A stretch of DNA of 64,000 bases, taken from contig JBEKTW010000004.1 in the NCBI GenBank assembly GCA_049515655.1, forward strand, positions 62,001 through 126,000, given 5' to 3'. The position numbers and the translations under genes are program-made. The notes beneath the pieces are model-generated. The model was not told the DNA's origin. It did not search any database and saw only the letters and a list, made by a program, of their open reading frames with translations. The stretch comes from JBEKTW01 sp049515655 (GTDB taxonomy: Bacteria > Bacteroidota > Ignavibacteria > UBA10030 > SZUA-254). Shown here in pieces: positions 43,432 through 52,424 of the stretch. Numbering within the stretch: the first letter of the stretch is position 1; each line of letters begins with the position of its first letter.

Positions 43432-44133
43432 CTACCGGCCCACCAATATCCGGTCGGCAAGCGGTTTTGGCAAGCCTGCCTTGCGGATTTTTGCGGAGGC
43501 CTTCATCACATCATATTCGGAGCGGATGTTCTCATATCTCCATGTTCCCGTGTCCATGATCCCAAAACTCAGTCGCGGGTCATTGTCCCGCGGCTGGCCG
43601 ACACTTCCGACGTTGACGATAAACTTCTTTCCCTCGATCACCTGTTTCGTCCAGATATCTTCACAGAAAACCGCTGGGACGTGTGAATGGCCCACAAAGC
43701 AGATCGGTTCTGCGTAGTGTGCAAAATTGTCACGGGCATCCGCCGGAGTGATAATATAGTGCCACTCATGCGGCTGGTACGGCGATGCGTGGACAAAAAG
43801 CACGCCTTCCAATTCCAGCGTATAGGGAAACTTCCGGACGGCCTCTTTGTTTTCATCGGTAAGCTGCGCGCTGGTCCACTCCGCCGCCGCCCGCGCGAAC
43901 GAATTGAAGTCCTCCGTCATCGATGGATTCACCGAAGCCTCATCATGATTCCCCAGCAGGATATGCCGCGTGGTTTGGCGCACAAGTGATAGGCACTCAT
44001 TCGGATTGGCTCCGTAACCGATGATGTCTCCCAGGCAGACAATTTCATTGACTTGTTTGCCTGAAATAACGGATAGCGCCCTTTCGAGCGCTTCCAGATT
44101 TGAGTGAACGTCGGAGATGATAGCAATACGCAT
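43432..44133 (-). CDS. Metallophosphoesterase (YfcE/calcineurin-like)
   Basis: Protein of 233 residues with all five metal-site blocks: ISDVHSN at the start, CLGDIIGYGANP, LLGNHDEA, FVHASP and GHSHVPAVF. It is a cytoplasmic two-metal phosphoesterase; the substrate may be a phosphodiester, a nucleotide or a phosphoprotein. The gene is 35 bp downstream of the exported GATase-like gene in the same direction and may share its transcript. Confidence 0.92.
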   Translation of the reverse strand: MRIAIISDVHSNLEALERALSVISGKQVNEIVCLGDIIGYGANPNECLSLVRQTTRHILLGNHDEASVNPSMTEDFNSFARAAAEWTSAQLTDENKEAVRKFPYTLELEGVLFVHASPYQPHEWHYIITPADARDNFAHYAEPICFVGHSHVPAVFCEDIWTKQVIEGKKFIVNVGSVGQPRDNDPRLSFGIMDTGTWRYENIRSEYDVMKASAKIRKAGLPKPLADRILVGR

Positions 44134-44168
44134 TGTGAACTCTTTACGTCAGTACGTGATGATTTCGG

Positions 44169-45494
44169 CTATGTTTTCTGTTGTTTCTTTTTCGCTGCCG
44201 GGAACAGGATGTTGTTAAGGATCAATCTGTATCCTGGAGAATTCTTATGGAGGCTTAGATCGGTTGGCGGATCGCCGACGGCGTGCATATAGTCTTCGGG
44301 GTCATGCCCGCCATAGAATGTGAACGTTCCCCGACCGTAGTTGCCGTGAAGGTACCGCACTTCTTCCGTTCCTTCCTTCTCCGCGAGGATTGTGATTGTT
44401 TTCTTGATGAGGCTCTTCTTGAAATTTGTCGTTTGTCCGATGAATCCCTTGATGATGTTCGCATGGTTTTGCGTCAGCATTGTCGGAACCGGGTCGTACT
44501 TTGCGGAAAATTCGAAGAGCGTAAAGTAATCCGTCTCGGGGTTTTGCATCGCCACCTGGTCGCTCGGCGGAATATCGATATCGGAATATTCATACCGCAG
44601 GGGATTCATTTCAAGAGTGAAGTTCTCGAAGGCAAGACATTTCGAGAAGTCCAGTTCTTTCTGCGCATCGGCATCGGGAGGGTCACCGTCGTACATAATG
44701 TCGCAGATATCAGAATGTTCGGCTGCGAGCGCGATATCGTAGGTATCGGTAGCGGAGCACATGGCGAACATGAATCCTCCAGCGGCGATATAGTCTTTGA
44801 TTTTCCGCGCTACTGCTTTCTTCAATTCAGAGACTTTCTTGAAGCCGAGCTCTCTGGCTTTCTTCTCGTACAGCACCTGTTGTTCGACGTACCACGGGGC
44901 GGTGGAAAAAGCGGCGTAGAATTTTCCATACTGTCCTGTAAAGTCCTCGTGATGCAGATGAAGCCAGTCGTATTGAAGGAGTTTGTCGTGGAGAACTTCA
45001 TCGTCCCAGACTTTGTCATAGGGAATTTCGGCATATTCCATGGCAAGGGTCACTGCATCGTCCCAGGGAAGAAAGTTGGGGGGGACGTAGACGGCGATTT
45101 TGGGGGCTTTTTCCAGGCGCACGACGTCCATGTTGTTGTTTTCCTGCTGCACTTCTGCGTAAATTTGCACGGCTTGGGATCCGGGAAGCTCCTCAAAGAG
45201 AACGCCGCGAATTCTGCACTCGGTCGCAACAGCCTCAATGCCGTCCAGCATGAACGACCCGCCGCGATAATTGAGCAGCCAGTCAACATCAATGTTCTTC
45301 ATCAACGCCCAGTAGGCGATCCCGTACGCTTTCAGGTGGTCCGTTTGTTTCAGGTCCATCGGAATCAGGATCTTCTGAGCCGGCAGAGAGCTGAGAGCCA
45401 CGAGCAGGGAGCAAAGGATTATGAGGAATGATCTGGCACATTTCCCTGGCCAAGACATCCAATCCCCAATCCCCAATCCCCAATCCGCAATCAC
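44169..45494 (-). CDS. Conserved exported protein of FCB bacteria (unknown function)
   Basis: Protein of 441 residues if begun at the GTG at 45494, which overlaps the upstream gene's stop (GTGA) and has AGGAG seven bases before it. An ATG at 45458 is the alternative. A signal sequence (SFLIILCSLLVALSSLPAQ) is followed by KILIPMDLKQTDHLKAYGIA, YVPPNFLPWDDAVTLAMEYA and YGRGTFTFYGGHDPEDYMH. Relatives are often labelled 'asparagine synthetase B', but no Gln-hydrolysing Cys2 or ATP pyrophosphatase loop is present, so I do not use that name. A glutamine-amidotransferase-like fold is possible. It follows a TPR gene in the same operon. Confidence 0.8.
   Translation of the reverse strand: MIADWGLGIGDWMSWPGKCARSFLIILCSLLVALSSLPAQKILIPMDLKQTDHLKAYGIAYWALMKNIDVDWLLNYRGGSFMLDGIEAVATECRIRGVLFEELPGSQAVQIYAEVQQENNNMDVVRLEKAPKIAVYVPPNFLPWDDAVTLAMEYAEIPYDKVWDDEVLHDKLLQYDWLHLHHEDFTGQYGKFYAAFSTAPWYVEQQVLYEKKARELGFKKVSELKKAVARKIKDYIAAGGFMFAMCSATDTYDIALAAEHSDICDIMYDGDPPDADAQKELDFSKCLAFENFTLEMNPLRYEYSDIDIPPSDQVAMQNPETDYFTLFEFSAKYDPVPTMLTQNHANIIKGFIGQTTNFKKSLIKKTITILAEKEGTEEVRYLHGNYGRGTFTFYGGHDPEDYMHAVGDPPTDLSLHKNSPGYRLILNNILFPAAKKKQQKT
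45459..45490. repeat. CAATCCC heptamer tandem repeat
   Basis: About four and a half copies of a 7-bp unit lie between the two possible start codons of the exported protein gene. In the long form they encode DWGLGIGDW at the N-terminus. Copy-number change would shift frame between the GTG start and the signal peptide. Confidence 0.6.
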
Positions 45495-47371
45495 GGAGTT
45501 TCTCCTCTCAATTCGCGTATGTGTTTTCGCGCTTCGCTCACAAAGATTGAGTTCGGGTATTTTTCGAGTACCGTTTTGTAGGATTCAATGGCTTTCGGCT
45601 TGTCGACGAGCCCGAACTCATAAACCTCACCCAGTTTCATGAGGGCCCGGTCCAGCAAGATGCTCTCGGGAAAATCCTTGACCAATTGCTCGTAGGAAGA
45701 GATTGCGTCCGTGTAACGATTCATGTGTATGAGGACATCTCCCGAACTCATGAGCGCTTCGTCACCGAGGGGCGTGTCTTTATACGTATTTGCGATGGCA
45801 TCGAACGCCGTTAGCGCTTCGGAAAGCTTTCGCTGCCGTTCGAGCAACTCGGCTTTTGCATACTCTTTCAGGGCGTCTTCTTTGGGCTGCATGTTTTCCT
45901 GAATAAAGATGAGCAGGCTGAGCGCGTCGTTGGTGATATTCGAGGTCGCGTTCTTTGTCAGTTCCTGAAGCTTTTTGAGGGCATCCTGGAATTTTCCGCG
46001 AAAGTAATTCAGCTCGGCAAGCCGGAAAGCGGCGCGTTCCTGATACTCGGGGGAGCCATAACGATAGGTCGTGAGTGAGCTGTAGCTCGCTTCGGCTTTG
46101 TCGAGATTTCCCAAAGCGACGTCGACATCTCCGAGAAGCAGTTTCGCTTCGAGAAGAACCGGAACAAATGATGTATACTTACGATTGATCGTTTCCAGCG
46201 TGTTTCGCGACTCATCCAAGTTGAAGAATCGATCGACCATGAGTGTCGCGATGCGCAAGAGAGCGCGGGCCGCAATTTCTGTATTCGGATATTCCGTGAC
46301 AATGCGCTTGTATGCCGCGACAGCCCCGGTGAAGGTCGGCTGCGATTCCGTCGCTGGTTTCTCATTCTGAGAGAACGGATTCGCTTTCCCAAAGAGGTTC
46401 AGGGTGTCCCGCTCGGCGCTGGCTTCCTCCATCGTCCTCGCGTAACCGAACTTTGCCTCCGGGAGGACGTTCAAAGTCTGGTATTTCGCGATCACTTCAC
46501 CAAAGGCCTTCGAGGCAACCTCATACGCTTTTTCCTTGAGTGCGAGCTCCGCGAAATTGTAGATTTCACGGCCCGACGCTTTTGTCTTTTCATCGAGCGA
46601 CCTGTATACCGTGTAGGCATTATCATACCGCTTGCCTTCTATATAGAGCCATGAAAGAAGCCGCTGGAATATGATGTTGTCCGGTTCCGATTGTGTCGCT
46701 TGCTCAACCGCCAGCGTCGCGGCGGTAAGTCCGTCAGTGCGGCCGGTGTAACTCGCAATTCGAGATTGGACGTAGGGGAGCTGCTGGGGGACGTCCCGCA
46801 CGAGACGCAGGTATTCCCGCGTTGCTTCCGTGTAGTTCAAGACGATGGAATACAGGTAGGCGATATCCATCGTAAAAAGACCCTGGTTGCTGAGCTCGGC
46901 ACGTGCCCTCTTGTACAGGGCGATCGCGCGGTCGAACACTCTGTTTTCGATCATGGCATCGCCGACAATTCTGTACGTCGTTTCGCTGGGAGGGCCCACG
47001 GCGATTGCTTTATCCCATGCGTCGAAAGCTTCCTTTTCCTTCGAAGCGCGCAGATAAATCGTTCCGAGCTGCATCAGTGTGATGGGGTCATTCGGGATTT
47101 TCCTCAGTCTCGCCTGGACCATCTTGATCGCGTGGTCGTACTTCTTGAGTTGAAGGTACATCCGCCGGAGCGCATCGAAAACCACATAGTTGAGTGAGTC
47201 TTTCGCGTAGAGTTCTTCGTAGAGTGCTGTCGCGGTCTCGTAGCTACCTCCTCGCTCATAGCTTTGAGCCAGGCGAAGTTTTATATCCGCGTCCTTTTGC
47301 TGGGCGGAACCCACACCGCCGCACAGAGCGATCAGCGTGAAGAGTATGGTGAATCTCACGAATGAAGCCAT
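45491..47371 (-). CDS. Exported TPR-repeat protein (large)
   Basis: Protein of 626 residues with a signal peptide (FTILFTLIALCGGVGSAQQ) and about ten TPR units, e.g. RLAQSYERGGSYETATALYE, YLQLKKYDHAIKMVQARLRK, ALGNLDKAEASYSSLTTYRY and RYTDAISSYEQLVKDFPESI. The C-terminal part resembles YbgF/BamD-like outer-membrane TPR modules. It probably acts as a periplasmic scaffold. It is translationally linked to the downstream exported protein by a GTGA overlap. Confidence 0.88.
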   Translation of the reverse strand: MASFVRFTILFTLIALCGGVGSAQQKDADIKLRLAQSYERGGSYETATALYEELYAKDSLNYVVFDALRRMYLQLKKYDHAIKMVQARLRKIPNDPITLMQLGTIYLRASKEKEAFDAWDKAIAVGPPSETTYRIVGDAMIENRVFDRAIALYKRARAELSNQGLFTMDIAYLYSIVLNYTEATREYLRLVRDVPQQLPYVQSRIASYTGRTDGLTAATLAVEQATQSEPDNIIFQRLLSWLYIEGKRYDNAYTVYRSLDEKTKASGREIYNFAELALKEKAYEVASKAFGEVIAKYQTLNVLPEAKFGYARTMEEASAERDTLNLFGKANPFSQNEKPATESQPTFTGAVAAYKRIVTEYPNTEIAARALLRIATLMVDRFFNLDESRNTLETINRKYTSFVPVLLEAKLLLGDVDVALGNLDKAEASYSSLTTYRYGSPEYQERAAFRLAELNYFRGKFQDALKKLQELTKNATSNITNDALSLLIFIQENMQPKEDALKEYAKAELLERQRKLSEALTAFDAIANTYKDTPLGDEALMSSGDVLIHMNRYTDAISSYEQLVKDFPESILLDRALMKLGEVYEFGLVDKPKAIESYKTVLEKYPNSIFVSEARKHIRELRGETP

Positions 47372-47432
47372 TCTTTAATATAACAAAAATTGCTCGTTTA
47401 AATTCCGGACGCGAATCGTCTGACAGCGCGAG

Positions 47433-48662
47433 CTATATTTTCTTGAGCGCCCGATGGAAGTCTTGGATCAGGTCGTCAACTCCTTCAACGCCGATGGAGA
47501 TGCGGATCATTCCCGGCGAGACCCCGTGCTGTGTCAATTCATCCTTGTTCATGTTGACGTGAGAAGAATAGACGGGTATGCTGACGAGGGATTCCACGCC
47601 GCCGAGCGACATCGCATTGACGACAACTTTGAGGGCGTCGCAAACTTTGACGGCTGATTTTGCTCCCCCGACGACCTCGATGGTCACCATTCCGCCAAAT
47701 CCGCGCATTTGTTTCCTGGCAAGCTTATGCTGCGGATGGGAAGGCAGTCCCGGATAAATAACGCGCATGACCCGGGGATGTTTTTCGAGCGCTCTGGCAA
47801 GCAACATTGCATTTTCGTTCTGGCGACTGACCCGCAGTTCGAAAGTCTTCAGGCTCCTCTCGAGCAGGAATGCTGCGAATGGATCGGCGCAGCCGCCCAG
47901 ATGTTTCGCGAGGCCTTTGGCATTCTTAATGAATGCCGAAGAACCGACCAGGACGCCCCCCAGGAGGTCAGCATGACCTCCCAGGTATTTTGTCGTGCTC
48001 TCCATGATGACGTCCACACCGTAGGCAAATGGATCCTGATTGAGAATTGTTGCGAACGTGTTGTCGATTATGGTCGTGATGTTCGTCCGAAACTCGCGCG
48101 CGGAGCGGCGCGTAAGCCGCACAAGTTTTTCGATATCAACGAGACTCAGTGTGGGATTCGTCGGCGTTTCGAAATAGACGACCTTTGTTTTCGGTGTTAT
48201 CAGATACGTCAAATCCTCCAGCGAGCGGCCGTCAACGAATTTGACGCCGATGCCGTACCTCGGCAGCGCGTCACGGAAAAAACGATAGGTTCCACCGTAG
48301 AGCGCGGACGTCGAGACGACTTCTTCTCCCGCTTCACACAGACTCAGGATGGCGGTCGAGACTGCCGCCATGCCGGACGAAAACAGTGCCGCCGCTTCGC
48401 CGCGTTCCATCAACGCTATGCGGTCTTCAACTTCATTGACCGATGGATTGTGGTAGCGTGTATACACAAGCACCGACTGGTCGCCCTGCGCGTACCGGAT
48501 GGCGTCGCGTGAGCTCTCGAATCGGTACGTGCTGGTTTGATATATCGGTGTCGCCACGGGACCTTTGAATGCATGCAGATGCTTGCCGTGGATTGCTTTT
48601 GTGGCAAGTCCGACAGACTGCCGTGCAGTTTTCCTGCGGTTGGGGTGGACAGGTTTAGTCAT
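47433..48662 (-). CDS. PLP-dependent trans-sulfuration enzyme (Cys/Met metabolism)
   Basis: Protein of 409 residues of the cystathionine gamma-synthase / methionine gamma-lyase family. Marks are the start IHGKHLHAFKGPVATPIYQT, Tyr and Arg in YTRYHNPSVNEVEDRIALME, SALYGGTYRFF, YFETPTNPTLSLVDI, DNTFAT and the PLP lysine in STTKYLGGHADLLGG. Members interconvert sulfur amino acids; sequence alone does not separate synthase from lyase. It stands in its own unit, flanked upstream by a dispersed repeat. Confidence 0.92.
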   Translation of the reverse strand: MTKPVHPNRRKTARQSVGLATKAIHGKHLHAFKGPVATPIYQTSTYRFESSRDAIRYAQGDQSVLVYTRYHNPSVNEVEDRIALMERGEAAALFSSGMAAVSTAILSLCEAGEEVVSTSALYGGTYRFFRDALPRYGIGVKFVDGRSLEDLTYLITPKTKVVYFETPTNPTLSLVDIEKLVRLTRRSAREFRTNITTIIDNTFATILNQDPFAYGVDVIMESTTKYLGGHADLLGGVLVGSSAFIKNAKGLAKHLGGCADPFAAFLLERSLKTFELRVSRQNENAMLLARALEKHPRVMRVIYPGLPSHPQHKLARKQMRGFGGMVTIEVVGGAKSAVKVCDALKVVVNAMSLGGVESLVSIPVYSSHVNMNKDELTQHGVSPGMIRISIGVEGVDDLIQDFHRALKKI

Positions 48663-48850
48663 TGGTTCTTAGTTCTTGGTTGTTGGTTGTTGGTTCTTAG
48701 CTCTTTGTCACTGGTCATTTGTCATTGGTTCTTTGTTCCCTGTTGTAGCTTTTAGCTTTTGGCTTCTTGTTTCTCATAATCTCAACTACTCAAAACCCAG
48801 CCGTTTCATCATCTCATCCATTCCTCCAATTCTCCATTAATCCTCTCACC
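48663..48850 (+). repeat. Word-order dispersed repeat, copy 2
   Basis: Lies between the SDR gene and the trans-sulfuration gene. Contains in order TTGGTTGTTGGTTGTTGG, TAGCTTTTAGCTTTTGGC and CTCATAATCTCAACTACTC, then a pyrimidine-rich run of CTCATC/CACC words. Same block order as copies 1 and 3. No coding potential. Confidence 0.65.
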
Positions 48851-48907
48851 ATTTCACTCATTCACCGGTTCTCCGCTTCACCTTTCTCCCCCTTTCCCTT
48901 CCTTCCC

Positions 48908-49678
48908 CTACCGTGCGCACGTTTGCGCCCGACCGCCGTCGATGCTGAAACTGCCGCCGGTGATCCATCCGGCCCGGTCGGAAGCAAGAAATAGAATGAG
49001 CTCTGCAACTTCATCGGGGTTTCCCACACGGCCGATGGGATGCGTCGTCTTGCTGTGCTCCAGGAATTTTTGGTACGCATCCTCCGCCATCCCGCTCGTC
49101 CGGTGGAGGTTGGTAAGCACCACGCCCGGATCGACGGCATTCATGCGAACGCCTTTGGGGCCGAGCTCCAGCGCCGCGCAGTGGGTAAGCTGGTCGACAC
49201 CGGCTTTGCTGACGCAGTACGCGAGAACGTTCGGGAATGCGCGAACCCCCGTGACGCTCGAAACGTTCACGATGCTCCCTTTTCGCTTAATTATTGATGG
49301 GAGTGCAAGCTGCGTTAACCTGAACACTGACCGGAGGTTGACATCCATCATGTAATCCCATGCCTCGGGCGTCGTATTCTCGATCGTTCCGTTGCCGATG
49401 ATCCCTGCGGCATTGACGAGCACATCGATGCCCCCGAAGCGCGCTATGGTCTGTTCGACCATCCGGCTACGGTCGCTTTCCTTCGTCGTATCCGCGGCCA
49501 CAACCAGCACGCGGGCAGGTTCGAGGTTCGAGGTTAGTGTTTTGAGTTCCTTCTCACGCCGGGCGACAAAGGAGACCTTTGCCCCACGTTCGACGGCCAT
49601 GAGCGCAGTTGCTTTACCGATTCCGCTCGACGCGCCAGTCACTATGAAGACCTTACTCTGGAAATCGTTGTTAGTCAT
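48908..49678 (-). CDS. SDR-family oxidoreductase
   Basis: Protein of 256 residues, classical short-chain dehydrogenase size. Cofactor motif VTGASSGIGKATAL, NAAGIIGN, catalytic Ser in NVSSVTG and YCVSKAG (Tyr and Lys), and a PG-hook (VDPGVVLT) are present. It oxidises or reduces an unknown alcohol, ketone or sugar with NAD(P)(H); the Arg-rich start of the second strand (SFVARREKEL) favours NADP. It stands alone between two copies of the same dispersed repeat. Confidence 0.93.
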   Translation of the reverse strand: MTNNDFQSKVFIVTGASSGIGKATALMAVERGAKVSFVARREKELKTLTSNLEPARVLVVAADTTKESDRSRMVEQTIARFGGIDVLVNAAGIIGNGTIENTTPEAWDYMMDVNLRSVFRLTQLALPSIIKRKGSIVNVSSVTGVRAFPNVLAYCVSKAGVDQLTHCAALELGPKGVRMNAVDPGVVLTNLHRTSGMAEDAYQKFLEHSKTTHPIGRVGNPDEVAELILFLASDRAGWITGGSFSIDGGRAQTCAR

Positions 49679-49853
49679 TAGTTAATGGTTATTGGTTCTT
49701 CGTTGTTGGTTCTTGCCCATAGCTTTTGGCTTTTGGCCTTTAGCTTCTGGCTTCTCATCATCTCAACTACTCATCATCTTGCAATCTCGCCGTTTCACCC
49801 GCTCACCCCTTCTCCCATTCATAATCTCATCTACTCAAAATCTCATCATCTCA
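49679..49853 (+). repeat. Word-order dispersed repeat, copy 3
   Basis: Fills the gap between the uracil-DNA glycosylase stop and the SDR start. The blocks are TTGGTTCTTCGTTGTTGG, TAGCTTTTGGCTTTTGGCC and CTCATCATCTCAACTACTC, followed by CTCAAAATCTCATCATCTC. Copies 2 and 3 flank the SDR gene in direct orientation. Confidence 0.65.
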
Positions 49854-49854
49854 A

Positions 49855-50577
49855 CTATTTTCTTTTGTTTCTGTCTTCTTTCTCAACAATCTCCCTTGCT
49901 CTTCGAAAGATGTCGTCGAACATCGGCTCGGTCAATTTGCCCGTGAACGTATTCTGCTGACTCGGGTGGTATGATGCAATCAAAACCTGGCTTTCATTCA
50001 GCCGGATTTCTTTGCCATGCCCGAACGACTGCCGCTTTTTCAATTGCGTCATACCCAACTCCCTGAACGAATCAACGACGGTGTCGAATCCAACTTTCCC
50101 AAGCGCGACAATGACGCGAACGTTGGGAAGAAGTTGTATCTCTTTCAACAGGTACGGCCGACATTGACGAAGTTCAGCCAGTTGGAGTTTGTTCTGCGGA
50201 GGCGCGCATCGTGCCGATGCCGTAATATAGCAATCTTTCAGTTTTAATCCATCGTTCCTTGATACGGAAGTCGGATGATTGGCAAAACCGAACTTGTGGA
50301 GCGCACGGTACAGCCAATCGCCGCTCCGGTCGCCGGTGAACATGCGCCCCGTGCGATTGCCGCCATGAGCGGCAGGAGCGAGTCCGACGATCAGCAACCG
50401 GGCGTTCGCATCGCCGAAGCCGGGAACGGGTTTTCCCCAATAGTCCGAATCTTTGAACCGGGCAACTTTTTCGCGGGCAATTTTTTGTCTCCATCGGACC
50501 AGCCGCGCGCAGAGGCCGCATTGGGTAACCTTTTTCTGAAGAATCTTCAGTCCGAGAGTATTTAACGACCGGTTCAT
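49855..50577 (-). CDS. Uracil-DNA glycosylase, family 5 (UDGb type)
   Basis: Protein of 240 residues. Motif 1 GLAPAAHGGNRTGRMFTGD (Ala-rich, no catalytic Asp/Asn of family 1) and motif 2 SYHPSQQNTFTG are those of family 5 UDGb. Four cysteines (Cys19, Cys22, and Cys in SARCAPP and RQCRPY) would bind the expected 4Fe-4S cluster. It removes uracil and related deaminated bases from DNA. It is divergent from plsC with 190 or more bp between them, and ends at a dispersed repeat. Confidence 0.93.
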   Translation of the reverse strand: MNRSLNTLGLKILQKKVTQCGLCARLVRWRQKIAREKVARFKDSDYWGKPVPGFGDANARLLIVGLAPAAHGGNRTGRMFTGDRSGDWLYRALHKFGFANHPTSVSRNDGLKLKDCYITASARCAPPQNKLQLAELRQCRPYLLKEIQLLPNVRVIVALGKVGFDTVVDSFRELGMTQLKKRQSFGHGKEIRLNESQVLIASYHPSQQNTFTGKLTEPMFDDIFRRAREIVEKEDRNKRK

Positions 50578-50815
50578 AAATCAAGATTTCAAAATAAGGA
50601 AAAATACCGGGATCTCAAACGGTTCATGGCTACGCGTTTGGACGAAAAATTCGTTATTGCTTTTCGGCAGCTTTTTTTGTAATTTGATGAAACAACATAA
50701 TCACTCACTGTCCGTGCTGCGTGATGTTCGTTGCGTTCTTTTTCAGACGATTTGAAGCAACGGCATCGTGTCCCCTTTTCGCGCAAATCGCGAACCCTCC
50801 CGGCCGCATCTCAAG

Positions 50816-51526
50816 ATGATCGCCTCATTTTTCAAAGTCCTGTTTCTCATTTTGTTCACCGCGGTCGTTTCATCCCTGGAAATAGCCGTTGTTGCGGTGA
50901 ATCGCGCCGACGCATTCGACGGGATTATGCGGTATTACATGCGGACGGTCTTGAGAGTCTGCGGAGTCAATGTCGTCATTCGCGGACTGGAAAAGCTGGA
51001 CGCTTCCCGCCACTATATCTACGTATCGAATCATGCGAGTTTGCTCGATATTCCGGCGGTTGTCGCAGCCATTCCCGATAGAATCAGAATCGTGTACAAG
51101 AAGGAACTGAATTTCATCCCCGTGTTCGGATGGGCAATGAAGCTGACCCGCATGCATATTCCCATCGACCGTTCGCGGGGGCTCGCGGCCATGCGGCAAT
51201 TGGGAGATGCGGTCCAACGCGTGATCACCGGCGCATCGCTCCTTCTGTTCGCGGAAGGGACCCGGAGTCCCGATGGAAAACTTCAGCCGTTTAAACGCGG
51301 CGCGTTCAATCTTGCCGTGGGTGCGGGCGTCGCCGTCGTGCCCGTGGCCATCGCCGGCAGCTATCGCGTATTGCCGAAACATTCCTTCCGGATCACCCCC
51401 GGAACGATAACGCTCAACCTCGACAAAGCCATCGAGCCGACAAGCTTAGACGGAAAAACAGCGGAAAGTTCTGTGATGGAGCAAACGAGATCAGCCATTG
51501 AGCGATTGATGGGGGGAACGGGATAA
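50816..51526 (+). CDS. plsC: 1-acyl-sn-glycerol-3-phosphate acyltransferase
   Basis: Protein of 236 residues from the ATG at 50816; an in-frame GTG at 50768 would add 16. An N-terminal membrane helix (FFKVLFLILFTAVVSSLEIA) precedes the acyltransferase blocks SNHASLLD (His-x4-Asp), RSRGLAAMRQLGDAV and FAEGTRSPDG (Glu-Gly-Thr-Arg), then VPVAIAGSY. It acylates lysophosphatidate to phosphatidate in membrane lipid synthesis. Neither start has a strong ribosome site. Confidence 0.92.
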   Translation: MIASFFKVLFLILFTAVVSSLEIAVVAVNRADAFDGIMRYYMRTVLRVCGVNVVIRGLEKLDASRHYIYVSNHASLLDIPAVVAAIPDRIRIVYKKELNFIPVFGWAMKLTRMHIPIDRSRGLAAMRQLGDAVQRVITGASLLLFAEGTRSPDGKLQPFKRGAFNLAVGAGVAVVPVAIAGSYRVLPKHSFRITPGTITLNLDKAIEPTSLDGKTAESSVMEQTRSAIERLMGGTG

Positions 51527-51539
51527 CAAAAGGGCGGAG

Positions 51540-51645
51540 GGGATTAGTTCGTTAGTTCGTTCGATAGTTAGTTAGTTGGTTGACTGGTTAATTAGTCAAA
51601 TGAGACAATGATTAAATGAATCAATGGTTAAATAGTTAATTGGTT
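51540..51645. repeat. AT-rich TTAGTT/GTTAATT simple-word repeat
   Basis: The gap between plsC and kdsB consists of drifting tetramer and pentamer words (TTAGTTCGTTAGTTCGTTCG, TAGTTAGTTAGTTGG, GGTTAATTCG). It reaches to 5 bp before the kdsB start and leaves no Shine-Dalgarno there. No coding content. Confidence 0.5.
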
Positions 51646-51650
51646 AATTC

Positions 51651-52406
51651 GTGAGTAAGAGTGCAAACATAATTGGAATCATCCCTGCGCGGTATGCTTC
51701 GACGCGCCTGCCGGCGAAGCCGCTCGTCGACATCTGCGGCAAACCGATGATTCAGCGAGTCTACGAGCGGGCCAGGCAGTCGAAACTTATCGACCGGCTC
51801 ATTGTCGCAACGGACGATGAACGAATTGCGACCGTCGTGAGACAAATCGGCGGTGAAGTCGCACTCACGCCTCCGGAGATTCGATCGGGAAGCGACCGGG
51901 TCGCGTATGCGGCAAAGAGCCTCGCCGAAGGAGACATCGTTGTGAATGTTCAGGGGGACGAGCCGCTCATCGCACCGGAGATGATCGACCAGGCCATCCA
52001 GCCGCTCGTCGACGACCGATCGATCCCCGTCGGAACGCTCGTGAAGAAGATTGATTCTGCCGAAGAGCTGCTGAATCCCGGCATCGTCAAAGTGGTCCTC
52101 GATGAAAGCGGTTTCGCCATGTACTTCTCGCGCTCACCGATTCCCTATGCGCGCGACGTTACGAGAACGGGAAAATGGCACACACATCATCGATATTTCA
52201 AGCACATCGGTTTGTATGTTTACCGGAGATCGTTTCTCCTGAAGTTTGCCGGGTGGGATGAATCTCCGCTGGAACGGGTCGAAAAGCTCGAGCAGCTTCG
52301 AATTCTTGAACACGGCTACAGAATCAAGGCGGCGGTCACAACATTCGACAGCATTCCGGTCGATACTGCGGAAGATGTCGAGCGCGTGAAAAAACTTCTC
52401 CAATAA
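51651..52406 (+). CDS. kdsB: 3-deoxy-manno-octulosonate cytidylyltransferase
   Basis: Protein of 251 residues that activates Kdo with CTP for lipopolysaccharide inner core. IIPARYASTRLPAKPLVDI, VATDDERIATVV, GDEPLIAPEMIDQ, YFSRSPIPYAR and the HIGLYVYRR segment are diagnostic and complete. The start is GTG at 51651 immediately after an AT-rich repeat. It implies an organism with a Kdo-containing outer membrane. It starts a plus-strand run with DUF502 and pyrG (gaps of 18 and 9 bp). Confidence 0.96.
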   Translation: MSKSANIIGIIPARYASTRLPAKPLVDICGKPMIQRVYERARQSKLIDRLIVATDDERIATVVRQIGGEVALTPPEIRSGSDRVAYAAKSLAEGDIVVNVQGDEPLIAPEMIDQAIQPLVDDRSIPVGTLVKKIDSAEELLNPGIVKVVLDESGFAMYFSRSPIPYARDVTRTGKWHTHHRYFKHIGLYVYRRSFLLKFAGWDESPLERVEKLEQLRILEHGYRIKAAVTTFDSIPVDTAEDVERVKKLLQ

Positions 52407-52424
52407 CAAACATCGGGAAAATCA

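Noticed and set aside
44283..45431. Open frame of about 380 codons opposite the exported GATase-like gene
   Set aside because: Low-complexity Val/Gly/Phe composition, no ribosome site, and the minus-strand gene is conserved.
44169..45494. Name 'asparagine synthetase B' for the exported protein
   Set aside because: No N-terminal nucleophile Cys2 domain and no ATP pyrophosphatase loop; a signal peptide is present. The name seems a carried-over misannotation.
37638..49853. CRISPR array in the regularly repeating gap sequences
   Set aside because: The repeats are 5-10 bp drifting words without constant repeat length, spacers or cas genes.
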